Shown: one piece after another, positions 1 to 8,397 of the stretch | How positions within the stretch are numbered: position 1 is the first letter of the stretch | How the letters are laid out: each line of letters begins with the position of its first letter | The notes under the pieces: model-generated | What the model was told of the DNA's origin: nothing | The model's input: the letters and a program-made list of their open reading frames with translations, nothing else | The model's database searches: none | Origin: Paenibacillus sp. ACRRY | Lineage (GTDB): Bacteria; Bacillota; Bacilli; Paenibacillales; Paenibacillaceae | Assembly (NCBI RefSeq): GCF_022346995.1 | Contig: NZ_JAKRNM010000001.1 | Coordinates: forward strand, 1,116,001 to 1,180,000 | Direction of reading: 5' to 3' | DNA: 64,000 nt | Made by a program: the position numbers and the translations under genes

Positions 1-114
1 GATATGTACAATCTGTACATTCCAGCCACAGCAGTTGCCGTATCTGATGATTTGATCATAATTGATGAAATTGAAACAGACAGGATGCTGATTAAAAGCA
101 ATATATACGGATGA
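1..114 (+). CDS. 3' end of an unidentified protein (partial)
   Basis: An open frame runs in from the left edge and ends at TGA 112-114. It encodes 37 residues rich in beta-branched amino acids, ending in ETDRMLIKSNIYG. The composition is protein-like, and no other frame explains these bases. The 5' end lies outside the window, so neither family nor function can be assigned. About 185 bp separate it from the next gene, with no clear T-tailed hairpin between them. Confidence 0.5.
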   Translation, partial: DMYNLYIPATAVAVSDDLIIIDEIETDRMLIKSNIYG

Positions 115-187
115 AACGGTAATGACGATTGTTTGATTTTCACATGTAAGGCCTCCAGGATGTTTTATCAATCGTCTGTGCACAGGA

Positions 188-218
188 TTGTATTGATAAC
201 CTTAAGATCTGATATAAT
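188..218 (+). promoter_or_regulatory. possible promoter of the AraC/APH pair
   Basis: A perfect TATAAT lies at 213-218. The best -35 candidate is TTGTAT at 188-193 with a long 19-base spacer; TTGATA at 193-198 would give only 14. The position, about 80 bp before the start at 300, fits transcription of the AraC regulator. The sub-optimal spacing suggests that an activator may be needed. Confidence 0.3.
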
Positions 219-299
219 AATATCATCGCTTATAGTTAATTAGTGCAATAATATCTTTCATTTATATCGAAATATCGTCATTTGAGAGGAATTTAGGCT

Positions 300-1184
300 A
301 TGGAGAAACCCTTGCATGAGACCATCCAATATCCCGATACTTCATTCCCTTATATCATGTACACGCATACGGTTCACGATAGCATCCCTGAAGGGAGAGG
401 ATTTAACGATCTGCATTGGCATGAAGATTTACAGATTACGTTGGTTACCAGAGGAACATTGGTGATCCAGGTTAACGGGATGGATCATGAATTACATACA
501 GGTCAGGCCATTCTGATCAATAAAAGCATTCTTCATGTGACGACCCATTTGACGCATAACGGACAGTATGTCAGTTTTAATTTTCCAGAGAAACTACTGG
601 CTTTCTACTCGGATAGCTCCATGGAGAAAAACTATGTCCTCCCGTATACCAACTCGTCCTTTGTATCACTTGTAATCAAAGGCGAAGTTAAATGGGAAAT
701 CCAAGTATTAGAGATGCTGCAGGATATGAAAACAAAATTTGAGATGACCAAACAATGGGGCTGGGAGTATGAGGTTTCCATTCAGACGGTACAGCTGTGG
801 CTGATTATAATCTCCAATTTCTCGCTATCGACAGAGGAAGCATCAGAGAACGCGAAGCGGCAACAGGAGAGACTTCAATTCATGCTCAGTTTCATCCACC
901 GGCATTATGCAGATCCGATAACTTTACAGGAGATCGCAGATGCAGCACATCTAAGTGTATCGGAATGCACCCGAAGTTTTAAGCGTACAATTCATATGAC
1001 TCCTTACGCTTACTTAATTAAGTATCGAATTAAAAAAAGCTGTGAGTTATTAAGCTCGACCGACTATACAATAACGGAGATAGCCCATAGAGTGGGCTTC
1101 AATCATGTGAATCACTTTATTCAGTCTTTCAAAAAACAGCATCAACGAACACCTAACAACTTCCGCAGGGGGCGAATGAAATGA
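300..1184 (+). CDS. AraC-family transcriptional regulator with N-terminal cupin-like domain
   Basis: This 294-residue protein has a cupin-like sensing half (about 35-110, with HWHEDLQITL) and a C-terminal AraC-type double helix-turn-helix (about 190-290). The first helix-turn-helix is around LQEIADAAHLSVSE and the second around ITEIAHRVGFNHVNHFIQSF. Proteins of this build bind a small ligand in the cupin barrel and control nearby genes. The ATG follows a GAGAGGAA ribosome site. Its stop codon overlaps the start of the kinase-like gene at 1181 by 4 bp, so the two are translationally coupled. The effector is unknown. Confidence 0.9.
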   Translation: MEKPLHETIQYPDTSFPYIMYTHTVHDSIPEGRGFNDLHWHEDLQITLVTRGTLVIQVNGMDHELHTGQAILINKSILHVTTHLTHNGQYVSFNFPEKLLAFYSDSSMEKNYVLPYTNSSFVSLVIKGEVKWEIQVLEMLQDMKTKFEMTKQWGWEYEVSIQTVQLWLIIISNFSLSTEEASENAKRQQERLQFMLSFIHRHYADPITLQEIADAAHLSVSECTRSFKRTIHMTPYAYLIKYRIKKSCELLSSTDYTITEIAHRVGFNHVNHFIQSFKKQHQRTPNNFRRGRMK

Positions 1185-2059
1185 TTGAAATTACGACTGA
1201 ACTGGTACGTGAATTGATCCAGAGTCAATTTCCCCAGTGGAAGCACCTAACTATTGCACCCGTAGACAAAAGTGGACACGATAATCGGACCTATCGATTA
1301 GGAAATGAGATGACGGTTCGTTTACCGAGTCATGAACGATATGCCTCTGCTGTTCAGAAAGAATTGACATGGCTGCCTGTATTCAAGCCTTATCTCTCCT
1401 TACCAATTCCAGCACCGATCGCAAAAGGTGAGCCTACGGCAGAATATCCTCTTCCCTGGTCTGTTAACCAATGGATTGAAGGCAATACCGTCACAGTTGA
1501 GAATATAGCTGATCTGAACACATTTGCTGAGGATCTCGCTCGTTTTCTAATTGAACTGGAGGCGATCGATGCAAGTGAGGGCATTCCCGCAGGCATCCAA
1601 AATTTTCATCGCGGAGGAAACCTGGCTGTCTACGATCAGGACACCAGATCCGTCATTGACGTTTTGCCCAGTCACTTCAATCCAAAGCTGTTATTGGAAA
1701 TATGGGAGCTTGCGCTTGCCAAGAAGTATGAAGCACCGCCGCTCTGGCTGCACGGTGATGTTGCTGTAGGAAATCTGCTCGTACAAGACGGCCGATTGTG
1801 CGGAGTCATTGATTTCGGAACGATGGGCGTGGGTGACCCTTCCAGCGACCTGGTGATGGCATGGAACTTTTTTGATGATACCAGTCGTGATATTTTCCTC
1901 CGCCGAATGAACGCTGACCAAGATATGATTAACCGTGCCCGAGGTTGGGCATTATGGAAAGCACTTATCACCTATGCCTGGAATGAACCAGATTCGGAGT
2001 CATCGAACTGGGGAAAACGGGTTATAGATGTGATCAGCCGAGATTATAAATCACTATAG
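1181..2059 (+). CDS. aminoglycoside phosphotransferase (APH) family kinase
   Basis: This 292-residue protein has the APH/choline-kinase fold. The catalytic loop is HGDVAVGNLL (H191, D193, N198), followed by the metal-binding IDFG (D211). The N-terminal lobe carries the nucleotide-binding region. The family phosphorylates aminoglycosides, macrolides or small metabolites such as homoserine or fructosamine. Coupling to an AraC sensor rather than to a mobile resistance element argues for a metabolic or house-keeping substrate, but resistance cannot be excluded. Translation starts inside the end of the upstream gene. A hairpin terminator follows at 2096. Confidence 0.85.
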   Translation: MIEITTELVRELIQSQFPQWKHLTIAPVDKSGHDNRTYRLGNEMTVRLPSHERYASAVQKELTWLPVFKPYLSLPIPAPIAKGEPTAEYPLPWSVNQWIEGNTVTVENIADLNTFAEDLARFLIELEAIDASEGIPAGIQNFHRGGNLAVYDQDTRSVIDVLPSHFNPKLLLEIWELALAKKYEAPPLWLHGDVAVGNLLVQDGRLCGVIDFGTMGVGDPSSDLVMAWNFFDDTSRDIFLRRMNADQDMINRARGWALWKALITYAWNEPDSESSNWGKRVIDVISRDYKSL

Positions 2060-2095
2060 TCCCTATAGTCCTTGTATTGCATCTAAGATAAAAAT

Positions 2096-2135
2096 AAAAA
2101 CCGGATTCCTGATAGTGGAATCCGGTTTTGTTATT
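2096..2135. terminator. bidirectional terminator between convergent genes
   Basis: The stem AAACCGGATTCC pairs with GGAATCCGGTTT around a 7-base loop. A-rich and T-rich flanks on both sides let it serve the kinase gene on + and nspC on -. Confidence 0.85.
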
Positions 2136-2156
2136 AAGGATATATATAATAGCTAA

Positions 2157-3284
2157 CTAAGCCAGTCTCATTTTGAAATCCTGATATCCGAATTCACGGA
2201 CAACTTCACAATCTCCATCTTTTCGTTTTACAGCAATGGCTGGCAATGGCATTCCGTTGAATGTATTCGTTTTGACCATGGAATAGATCGCCATATCTTC
2301 AAAGACCAGACGATCGCCTTCTTTCAATGGCTCATCAAACGAATAATCTCCAATGACATCACCAGACAGGCAAGTTTGACCGCCAAGACGGTACAAGTGA
2401 GGCTTCTCTCCTGCTTCTCCGGAGCCAACAAGCGGCGGACGGTATGGCATTTCCAGTACGTCTGGCATATGACAAGTGGCTGAAGTATCCAGAATGGCAA
2501 TGTCCATTCCGTTTTTGTGGAAATCCAGCACAGAGGTCACCAGATAGCCCGCGTTAAGCGCAACTGCTTCCCCTGGCTCCAAGTATACTTCCAGGCCATA
2601 TTTGTCCTGCATGCGTTTGATGCATGCCTCCAGTCTTGGAATGTCATAATCCTCACGCGTAATGTGGTGTCCACCACCGAAGTTAATCCACTCCATTTGA
2701 GGCAGCCATTGTCCAAATTTCTCTTCAACCGCATTCAACGTCGTTTCCAGATCGTCGGAATTTTGTTGGCATAATGTATGGAAATGCAAACCGGAGACGC
2801 CTTCAAGCAGTTCTGCGCGGAAATCCTCCTGTTTGGCACCGAAACGCGAACCCGGAGAGCACGGATCGTAAATCTCGTGCCCTTCCTGGGTTGAGCATTC
2901 AGGGTTAATACGCAGGCCAATCTTGCGACCAGCCTGAAGTGCTTTATCCTTAAATTTCGCAAGCTGCGAAAAAGAGTTGAAAATAATGTGATCGCAGATT
3001 GAAATAATCTCATCGATCTCGTCTTCGCGGTAGGCTGGTGCAAATACATGATTCTCTTTGCCCATTTCCTCGTGGCCCAGACGGGCTTCATACAGCCCAC
3101 TTGCCGTTGCCCCGCTCAGATATTGTCCGATTAGTGGATACATCGCTGTCATGGAAAATGCCTTTTGAGCCAGCACGATTTTGGCACCTGTACGCTGCAT
3201 GACACCGTTAAGGATCTTCACATTTCTCTCAATAAGCGCCTCATCAACAACAAAGCAGGGTGTCGGTAATTGCTCAAACCGCAT
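2157..3284 (-). CDS. nspC: carboxynorspermidine/carboxyspermidine decarboxylase
   Basis: This PLP enzyme of the alanine-racemase/group-IV decarboxylase fold removes CO2 from carboxy(nor)spermidine to give spermidine or norspermidine. The start at 3284 (MRFEQLPTPCFVVDE) gives 375 residues, normal for the family, and places the PLP lysine at K41 (VLAQKAFS). Other family signatures seen are NFGGGHHI, the LEPGEAV segment and the C-terminal CLSGDVIGDY. The start lies 1 bp after the stop of the upstream dehydrogenase gene, so the two are coupled. An open frame reaching 3335 would run through the upstream gene and is less likely. Whether the product is spermidine or norspermidine cannot be read from sequence. 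Confidence 0.93.
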   Translation of the reverse strand: MRFEQLPTPCFVVDEALIERNVKILNGVMQRTGAKIVLAQKAFSMTAMYPLIGQYLSGATASGLYEARLGHEEMGKENHVFAPAYREDEIDEIISICDHIIFNSFSQLAKFKDKALQAGRKIGLRINPECSTQEGHEIYDPCSPGSRFGAKQEDFRAELLEGVSGLHFHTLCQQNSDDLETTLNAVEEKFGQWLPQMEWINFGGGHHITREDYDIPRLEACIKRMQDKYGLEVYLEPGEAVALNAGYLVTSVLDFHKNGMDIAILDTSATCHMPDVLEMPYRPPLVGSGEAGEKPHLYRLGGQTCLSGDVIGDYSFDEPLKEGDRLVFEDMAIYSMVKTNTFNGMPLPAIAVKRKDGDCEVVREFGYQDFKMRLA

Positions 3285-3285
3285 C

Positions 3286-4524
3286 TTAACGAACGAGCTC
3301 CGATTCTTTGGCTTCTTCTGGCAGTTCGTCAACAAGAACCGGGTTGAAGTCTTCTACCCATGGAAGTCCCCATTTGTTCAGCTCTTCCATGAATGGATCC
3401 GGGTTGAACTCTTCCACGTTGTATACGCCTGGTTTGTTCCATTTACCTGTCATGACCATAGCTGCACCGATCATTGCTGGAACGCCTGTAGTGTACGAGA
3501 TGGCTTGGGAACCAACCTCTTTGTAGCACTCTTGGTGATCACAGATGTTGTAAACGTAGTACGTTTTGTCCTTGCCGTCTTTTTTGCCTTTGAAAATGCA
3601 GCCGATGTTCGTTTTGCCCACAGTACGTGGTCCAAGGGATGCCGGGTCAGGCAGTACCGCCTTCAGGAATTGCAGCGGGATGATTTGTTTTCCTTCGAAT
3701 TCGATAGGTTCGATGGAAGTCATGCCCACATTTTCAAGTGCTTTCAGGTGCGTCAGGTAGCTTTGGCCAAAGGTCATGAAGAAACGAATCCGTTTCAAGC
3801 CAGGCATGTTTTTCGCCAAAGATTCCAGCTCTTCATGGTACAACAGGTACATGTCTTTTTCGCCAACTTCCTTGAAGTCGTAGACACGTTTGATTTCCAT
3901 CGGTTTGGTTTCGATCCATTCACCATTTTCCCAGTATCTACCGTTTGCCGAAACTTCGCGGATGTTGATTTCCGGGTTAAAGTTGGTTGCGAATGGATAG
4001 CCATGGTCGCCGCCGTTGCAGTCCAGGATGTCGATGTACTCGATTTCGTCAAAATAGTGCTTCAGGGCATAGGCAGAGAATACGCCAGTTACGCCTGGGT
4101 CAAAACCGCTGCCGAGCAGTGCAGTGATTCCTGCTTTTTCAAAACGTTCTTTGTAATCCCATTGCCAGCTGTATTCGAATTTTGCCGTATCTTCTGGCTC
4201 ATAGTTTGCAGTATCCATATAATGCGTTTTGGTTGCAAGGCATGCATCCATGATCGTCAGATCTTGATAAGGCAGAGCCAGGTTCATGACGATATCCGGT
4301 TTAACTTCGTTGATCAGAGCAATCAATTCGTCTACATTGTCCGCATCCACTTGTGCTGTAGTAATTTTTGTTTTGCCACCGTCCAGCTTGGCTTTGAGAT
4401 CATCACATTTGGATTTGGTACGACTCGCGATACAGATTTCCTCAAAAACTTCGCTATTTTGAACGCATTTGTGTACTGCCACAGAAGCCACGCCGCCGGC
4501 GCCGATGATTAGTGCTTTTCCCAT
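3286..4524 (-). CDS. carboxynorspermidine/carboxyspermidine synthase (saccharopine dehydrogenase-like)
   Basis: This 412-residue NADPH-dependent enzyme has an N-terminal Rossmann motif (ALIIGAGGVASVAVH) and saccharopine-dehydrogenase architecture, with the conserved ALLGSGFDPGVT and PFATNFNPEINIRE segments. It condenses L-aspartate semialdehyde with putrescine or diaminopropane. The adjacent nspC then decarboxylates the product. This pair is the alternative polyamine route that needs no decarboxylated S-adenosylmethionine. The ATG at 4524 follows GATAGGAGAATGTAAAA. The leader to its 5' side holds a terminator and a closed helical domain (see 4621-4765), suggesting regulation by transcription attenuation. 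Confidence 0.92.
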   Translation of the reverse strand: MGKALIIGAGGVASVAVHKCVQNSEVFEEICIASRTKSKCDDLKAKLDGGKTKITTAQVDADNVDELIALINEVKPDIVMNLALPYQDLTIMDACLATKTHYMDTANYEPEDTAKFEYSWQWDYKERFEKAGITALLGSGFDPGVTGVFSAYALKHYFDEIEYIDILDCNGGDHGYPFATNFNPEINIREVSANGRYWENGEWIETKPMEIKRVYDFKEVGEKDMYLLYHEELESLAKNMPGLKRIRFFMTFGQSYLTHLKALENVGMTSIEPIEFEGKQIIPLQFLKAVLPDPASLGPRTVGKTNIGCIFKGKKDGKDKTYYVYNICDHQECYKEVGSQAISYTTGVPAMIGAAMVMTGKWNKPGVYNVEEFNPDPFMEELNKWGLPWVEDFNPVLVDELPEEAKESELVR

Positions 4525-4620
4525 TTTTACATTCTCCTATCCCATATGTAGATTTTTTTGGTTTTTGATTCAAATGTCCGTTCCAAGGTCTTCTCATTTT
4601 CCAACTTCAGTCAATTCCTG

Positions 4621-4765
4621 ACAACAAAAAAAGCAAGGTGAATAAATGCCGCAATCCGCGCATCATCACACTTGCTTGTCGATATACATCGTGAAAAAAC
4701 GTAAAGTCTCCATAACCAAAAAAGTTCAAAGAACTCCTCTGGTGGAAAGCTCCCTCATGTATATC
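4621..4765 (-). promoter_or_regulatory. candidate cis-acting leader RNA (aptamer-like domain plus terminator)
   Basis: Read on the - strand, GATATACAT (4765-4757) pairs perfectly with ATGTATATC (4689-4681) and closes a domain of 67 bases. Inside are an ACCAGAGGAGTTC...GAACTTTTTTGGT hairpin and a smaller one. Directly 3' is a stem AAGCAAGTGTGA / TTCACCTTGCTT (4677-4666 with 4641-4631) followed by a run of seven Ts. A closed junction domain followed at once by an intrinsic terminator, about 100 nt before the carboxyspermidine genes, is the layout of a riboswitch or attenuator. It does not match the consensus of the common classes I can recall (purine, TPP, FMN, SAM-I, lysine, glycine, ykkC, T-box). 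Unassigned. Confidence 0.5.
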
Positions 4766-4800
4766 AATATCAGATCAGAGTCTATATAGCAAATAATTCG

Positions 4801-5463
4801 CCTTTACCACTCTTATTGACCGTTTCACAAGTTGATGTGCAATTGCACTGGTTGTAAAGTAACCAACTTATAAAATTTGAGCTTTTAACTCAATCAATAA
4901 GGCAACATAAGTTGCCAATCGGCGTTTGACCCGGCTGTCCGTATGGCCTTGACTCCCTCATGGAAGTGGTCAAAATTATCTGCTGGAAAGTGCTCGTTCC
5001 AATTGATATAACTGCTTTCCAAAATCACAGGTTAAACAATAACAAACACTTTTAAAAAAATCAAGGGATAACTCAAAAAAAACTTATTTCCTCATTCTGG
5101 TCGAACTTTTTACTCGATCAGCTGTCCATTTTTCCGTTAAACTTTCCGAGTTTGTTTTGGAAATTAATTTGGTTTCTCATCTGCTCAGATGCATGTTTGT
5201 AGTTTGCACAATGTAACATCAACATATGATTGATCATCTTCTTCAGTGAAAAATAACCATTTTCAATTGGTCAATAACCGTTTACTTAAGAAATGCGAAT
5301 CATCCCTCCTGTCGCAGATACAATAAGTTATCCATGAAATCATGTTAATCAACAGGCATTAGTATAGTTACTAAAGATATCGAAACTTTACACCTTTACC
5401 CATTTATAATGTTGTCCCATTTCTTTGTACTTATTTACTTTAGGAAACTATCAAGCATCGGGT
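4801..5463. other. long gene-free region with further structured segments
   Basis: No convincing protein gene is seen in these 660 bases. On the - strand 4890-5030 is rich in potential helices. TGGAAAG pairs with CTTTCCA (5020-4983 region). TTTGACC (about 4975) can pair with GGTCAAA (about 4930) or, inside it, TTGAC with GTCAA. GGCAAC-TTAT-GTTGCC forms a perfect hairpin at 4902-4917. The word CATGAGGGAG occurs here (about 4955) and again in the leader domain at about 4755. The remaining part, 5040-5463, is AT-rich with no feature I can name; promoters for the polyamine operon probably lie here. Confidence 0.4.
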
Positions 5464-5814
5464 TCATTCTTCTCTCTCAATCTTGCCCGCTATAATCTGA
5501 GGTGGATCAGATTGTCTGACAAGATAAAATCCATCCTCATTCACTTTGGGAGTAACTTTAACTTTGTCCCCTACTTCAAGCTGCTCAAGGAGCTCCGAAT
5601 CTTCAACAATATAATGGATTAGATTGACCTTTTTTTCTCTAAGATCAGCAAAAGGATGAACCGCATCTTCTCTAGATATATTTTCCGCTAGCAGAATTCG
5701 ATCTTTTTCCTTCTGAAGGATGTAATCCCCAATTTCACTTTTCCAGAATATTTCGCATCCACTAAGTGTACATAGAAGGAAAAGTAGCGTCACTCCTATG
5801 ACCAATTTTCTCAA
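5464..5814 (-). CDS. small hypothetical lipoprotein
   Basis: This is a 116-residue secreted lipoprotein. The signal segment ends in the lipobox LSGC with the lipidated cysteine at residue 20, followed by about 96 exposed residues that match no family I recognise. The start is TTG at 5814, 7 bases after GGAGG. It is monocistronic, with no partner gene next to it. The hydrophilic tail with KVKVTPKVNEDGFY suggests a small beta-rich domain. Function unknown. Confidence 0.7.
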   Translation of the reverse strand: MRKLVIGVTLLFLLCTLSGCEIFWKSEIGDYILQKEKDRILLAENISREDAVHPFADLREKKVNLIHYIVEDSELLEQLEVGDKVKVTPKVNEDGFYLVRQSDPPQIIAGKIEREE

Positions 5815-5901
5815 TCGTATTCCTCCTCACAACACAACTACCTTCTACATATCAGACGTTTCAATTGGAAGGTTTGTTGCTTCTTCAGCTAACATCCATC
5901 A

Positions 5902-5928
5902 ACAAAAAAAGCCGCGATATGCGGCTTT
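5902..5928 (-). terminator. terminator of the redox operon
   Basis: On the - strand AGCCGC-ATATC-GCGGCT is followed by a run of seven Ts. It sits just after the stop of the oxidoreductase gene at 5943. Confidence 0.85.
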
Positions 5929-5942
5929 AACTCATGCGTTTT

Positions 5943-6974
5943 TTAAAAATGCTCAAGAACAATTTTACCGACTGTCCGCCCGGTTTCCAAAAGATAATGC
6001 GCTTTGCGTAGATTCTCTGCGTTAATCGGCTCCAGTCTCTGAGCAACGGTCGTGCGGATAACACCCTGGTCCACAAGACGTGCAATATCATTCAACAGGT
6101 TATGTTGTTCAATCATATCCGGCGTCTGATAGGTTGAACGGGTAAACATGAATTCCCATACAAAGGTTGCGCTTTTATTTTTCAGTAGTGTCAGATTCAG
6201 TAATTCATCTGTTTCTACAATAGAACAAATCTTCCCTTGAGGAGCAATGACTTCGGCCATGTTTTGCCAATGCTGCTCTGTACTGTTCAAGCAGAACACA
6301 TAATCAACCTGATCAATACCAAGCGCCTGAAGCTGAGACACAAATGGCTCATAGTGATTAATCACAACATCTGCACCTTGTTCCTTCACCCATTCAATCG
6401 ATTCTGGTCGGGAGGCCGTACCAATCACCGTTAAACCGACATAGTTGGCCAGCTGAACCGCAATGGAACCCACACCGCCAGCAGCACCGATAATCAAAAT
6501 TTTCTTGCCCGTATTTGTGGACTTCTCCATGGGTATACCTAATCGATCAAATAATCCTTCCCAAGCCGTAATTGAAGTTAAAGGCAAAGCTGCTGCCTCC
6601 GCATAATCCAAACTGGACGGTTTTGATCCTACAATTCGTTCATCCACAAGGTGAAACTCGCTGTTTCCTCCGGGACGCACGATGCTCCCCGCATAGAAAA
6701 CTTCATCGCCTGGTTGAAATAATGTAACTTCTGGTCCGATTTGCTCTACAATGCCCGCGACATCCCATCCAAGTACTTTGAGCTCATTCTCGGTGCGTTC
6801 CTTCGGCGCTCTCACTTTGACGTCCACAGGGTTAACAGAGACTGCCTTCACTTTCACGAGTAGGTCTTTTCCGGTTGGAACCGGCTTCTTCACTTCCGCA
6901 TCAACGAGACTATTGGTATTGTCTATGGGCAGGTATTGATAAAGTCCTACGGCTTTCATCGTTTCTTGAGTCAT
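5943..6974 (-). CDS. zinc-type alcohol dehydrogenase-like NADPH:quinone oxidoreductase
   Basis: This 343-residue medium-chain dehydrogenase/reductase has the N-terminal GroES-like half (VSVNPVDVKVRA) and a Rossmann half with ILIIGAAGGVGSIAVQLA. It lacks the zinc-binding Cys/His set of true alcohol dehydrogenases, so it belongs to the quinone-oxidoreductase branch that reduces quinones or reactive enones with NADPH. The start ATG follows AAAGGAGCG. It is the third gene of an apparent operon (8329 to 5943) with an NAD(P)H oxidoreductase and an SDR. No terminator interrupts the 55 bp before it, so it should share the TetR operator at 8356. Confidence 0.88.
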   Translation of the reverse strand: MTQETMKAVGLYQYLPIDNTNSLVDAEVKKPVPTGKDLLVKVKAVSVNPVDVKVRAPKERTENELKVLGWDVAGIVEQIGPEVTLFQPGDEVFYAGSIVRPGGNSEFHLVDERIVGSKPSSLDYAEAAALPLTSITAWEGLFDRLGIPMEKSTNTGKKILIIGAAGGVGSIAVQLANYVGLTVIGTASRPESIEWVKEQGADVVINHYEPFVSQLQALGIDQVDYVFCLNSTEQHWQNMAEVIAPQGKICSIVETDELLNLTLLKNKSATFVWEFMFTRSTYQTPDMIEQHNLLNDIARLVDQGVIRTTVAQRLEPINAENLRKAHYLLETGRTVGKIVLEHF

Positions 6975-7029
6975 TCTATATTCGCTCCTTTAAATTGAAG
7001 TTATATGATTCTACTGTAAAAAAAATGAT

Positions 7030-7740
7030 TTACCAAGGAAGCTGACTATCCATATAGTAGAACCCGCCTGTTGGACCGTCTTCAGACAAGGTAGCCAGAC
7101 GCACAGCAGTTTTTGCACCGTCCTCTGGGGACAACTCTGCCTTTTCACCGCCCATTTGTGTTTTAACCAAACCGGGATGTACGGAATTCACTTTAAGATT
7201 CGTTCCTTGCGCTTTTTGAGCCCAATATGCTGTCAGCATGTTTAATGCTGCTTTGGATGCTGAATATGCAGGTGTAGCAATCCGCTGTGCAAGCTCATTG
7301 GTAAGCAGAAATTGTATGGAACCGAGAGCGCTGCTCTGATTGACTATTCGACCAGCTTCACTTTTTAGAAGCAGAGGCATTAAAGATTCTGTGAGATAAT
7401 AAGGACCAAATGTATTGACCTCAAACGTCTCACGTAGTGCATCGCCTTCGTATTCCTCTTTTTCAGCCCATACCCCCGCATTATTGACCAGGATATCCAA
7501 TCGTCCGTATGTTTGACTAATCCATCTGGTTACCTCCGCAATATGCTCTGAGTTCGTCACATTCAGCTCTACACCCACGGCTTCGATGCCTTTCTTGCTC
7601 AGTTCATTTGCTGTTTCTTCAGCTGTTGCTTGGTTTCGTGCAGCCACCAAAACCGTAATGCCTAATTCCCCCAACTGTCTTGCGACCTCATACCCAATCC
7701 CTTTGTTCGCTCCAGTAACCAATGCAATTTTGTTCGTCAT
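7030..7740 (-). CDS. short-chain dehydrogenase/reductase
   Basis: This 236-residue SDR carries the cofactor motif TGANKGIGYE near the N-terminus, the structural NNAG and the active-site YSASK motif (YxxxK). The usual catalytic serine is seen in NQSSALGS. It probably uses NADPH on carbonyl compounds; the family resembles carbonyl-reductase-like SDRs. The start was placed at 7740 because GGAGGAGGAAC lies just upstream; a longer open frame to 7806 would overlap the preceding gene. It sits 28 bp after the NAD(P)H oxidoreductase gene. Substrate unknown. Confidence 0.9.
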   Translation of the reverse strand: MTNKIALVTGANKGIGYEVARQLGELGITVLVAARNQATAEETANELSKKGIEAVGVELNVTNSEHIAEVTRWISQTYGRLDILVNNAGVWAEKEEYEGDALRETFEVNTFGPYYLTESLMPLLLKSEAGRIVNQSSALGSIQFLLTNELAQRIATPAYSASKAALNMLTAYWAQKAQGTNLKVNSVHPGLVKTQMGGEKAELSPEDGAKTAVRLATLSEDGPTGGFYYMDSQLPW

Positions 7741-7768
7741 TTTTTGTTCCTCCTCCGAAGTTTTATGA

Positions 7769-8329
7769 TTATTTGTTAATGGTGACCAAACCCGATGTTT
7801 GCACATGTCTTACACTTCTTAGATGATCCACGTAAGCCTCTTGGCTAATGGCGATCTGCTCATCTGTGATATGATTGGCGTTATGGATGGCAAATGGCGG
7901 CAGATAATGGGCTCCAACATAGTTGACGAGCGCCTCCATTGGTTTTGCAATATCACGAATTGTAAATAGATTGTAGCCTCCAGGTTGGTACGAAGCAGCC
8001 GTTCCTGACGTCGAAATGGCAATGCCGATCTCTTTTCCTTTAAGATGCTCTCCACCCGGGCCGAATGCCCAACCATATGAGAGGACTTCATCGAACCACT
8101 GCTTCATAAGTGGAGGTGTGCTGTACCAATATAAGGGGTATTGGAAAATAATCCGGTCATGACGATCCAACAGTTCTTGTTCATGGATCACATCGATTGA
8201 TTTATTTTGATAAAACTCATCGAGCACATGTACTGTCGTATCCGGCTGCTCCCTCATCGTATTGGCCAATGCTTTATTAATTCGTGAATTTTGCAAATCC
8301 GGATGAGCTAGAATAATTAAGGTTTTCAT
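7769..8329 (-). CDS. NAD(P)H-dependent flavodoxin-fold oxidoreductase (KefF/YrkL/NQO1 type)
   Basis: This 186-residue protein has the flavodoxin-like fold of the NAD(P)H dehydrogenase (quinone) family. The N-terminal TLIILAHPDLQNSRIN, the FQYPLYWYSTPPLMKQWFD segment and GWAFGPGG are typical of KefF/MdaB-like FMN or FAD enzymes doing two-electron quinone reduction. It is the first gene of the redox operon. The start ATG follows AAAGGAATG. An AGAATGATCGTTCT palindrome 30 bp upstream (8356-8370) is the likely site for the neighbouring TetR repressor, which points to induction by quinones or electrophiles (inference). Confidence 0.9.
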   Translation of the reverse strand: MKTLIILAHPDLQNSRINKALANTMREQPDTTVHVLDEFYQNKSIDVIHEQELLDRHDRIIFQYPLYWYSTPPLMKQWFDEVLSYGWAFGPGGEHLKGKEIGIAISTSGTAASYQPGGYNLFTIRDIAKPMEALVNYVGAHYLPPFAIHNANHITDEQIAISQEAYVDHLRSVRHVQTSGLVTINK

Positions 8330-8355
8330 TTTTAAACATTCCTTTATTTTTATAT

Positions 8356-8370
8356 GAGAATGATCGTTCT
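8356..8370. promoter_or_regulatory. TetR-type operator before the three-gene redox operon
   Basis: GAGAATGATCGTTCT is a near-perfect palindrome of the form AGAAYGATCRTTCT. The same word recurs at 10566-10580, and variants occur at 9112-9126 and 10629-10670, always in front of redox genes or the TetR gene. Confidence 0.7.
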
Positions 8371-8397
8371 AAAAATGACACAAAAGAATGTCCTACA

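Noticed and set aside
1181..2059. Acquired antibiotic resistance gene
   Set aside because: The APH motif alone does not show drug resistance. The gene is coupled to a chromosomal AraC regulator and no mobile element is nearby.
3181..4512. A 443-codon open frame on the + strand, antisense to the carboxyspermidine synthase gene
   Set aside because: It is the mirror of a strongly conserved gene, is rich in Phe, Cys and His as antisense frames are, and has no ribosome site.
4621..4765. T-box, SAM, lysine or ykkC riboswitch for the leader RNA
   Set aside because: The T-box GGGTGG-ACCGCG core and the conserved words of the other classes are absent, so no named class was assigned.
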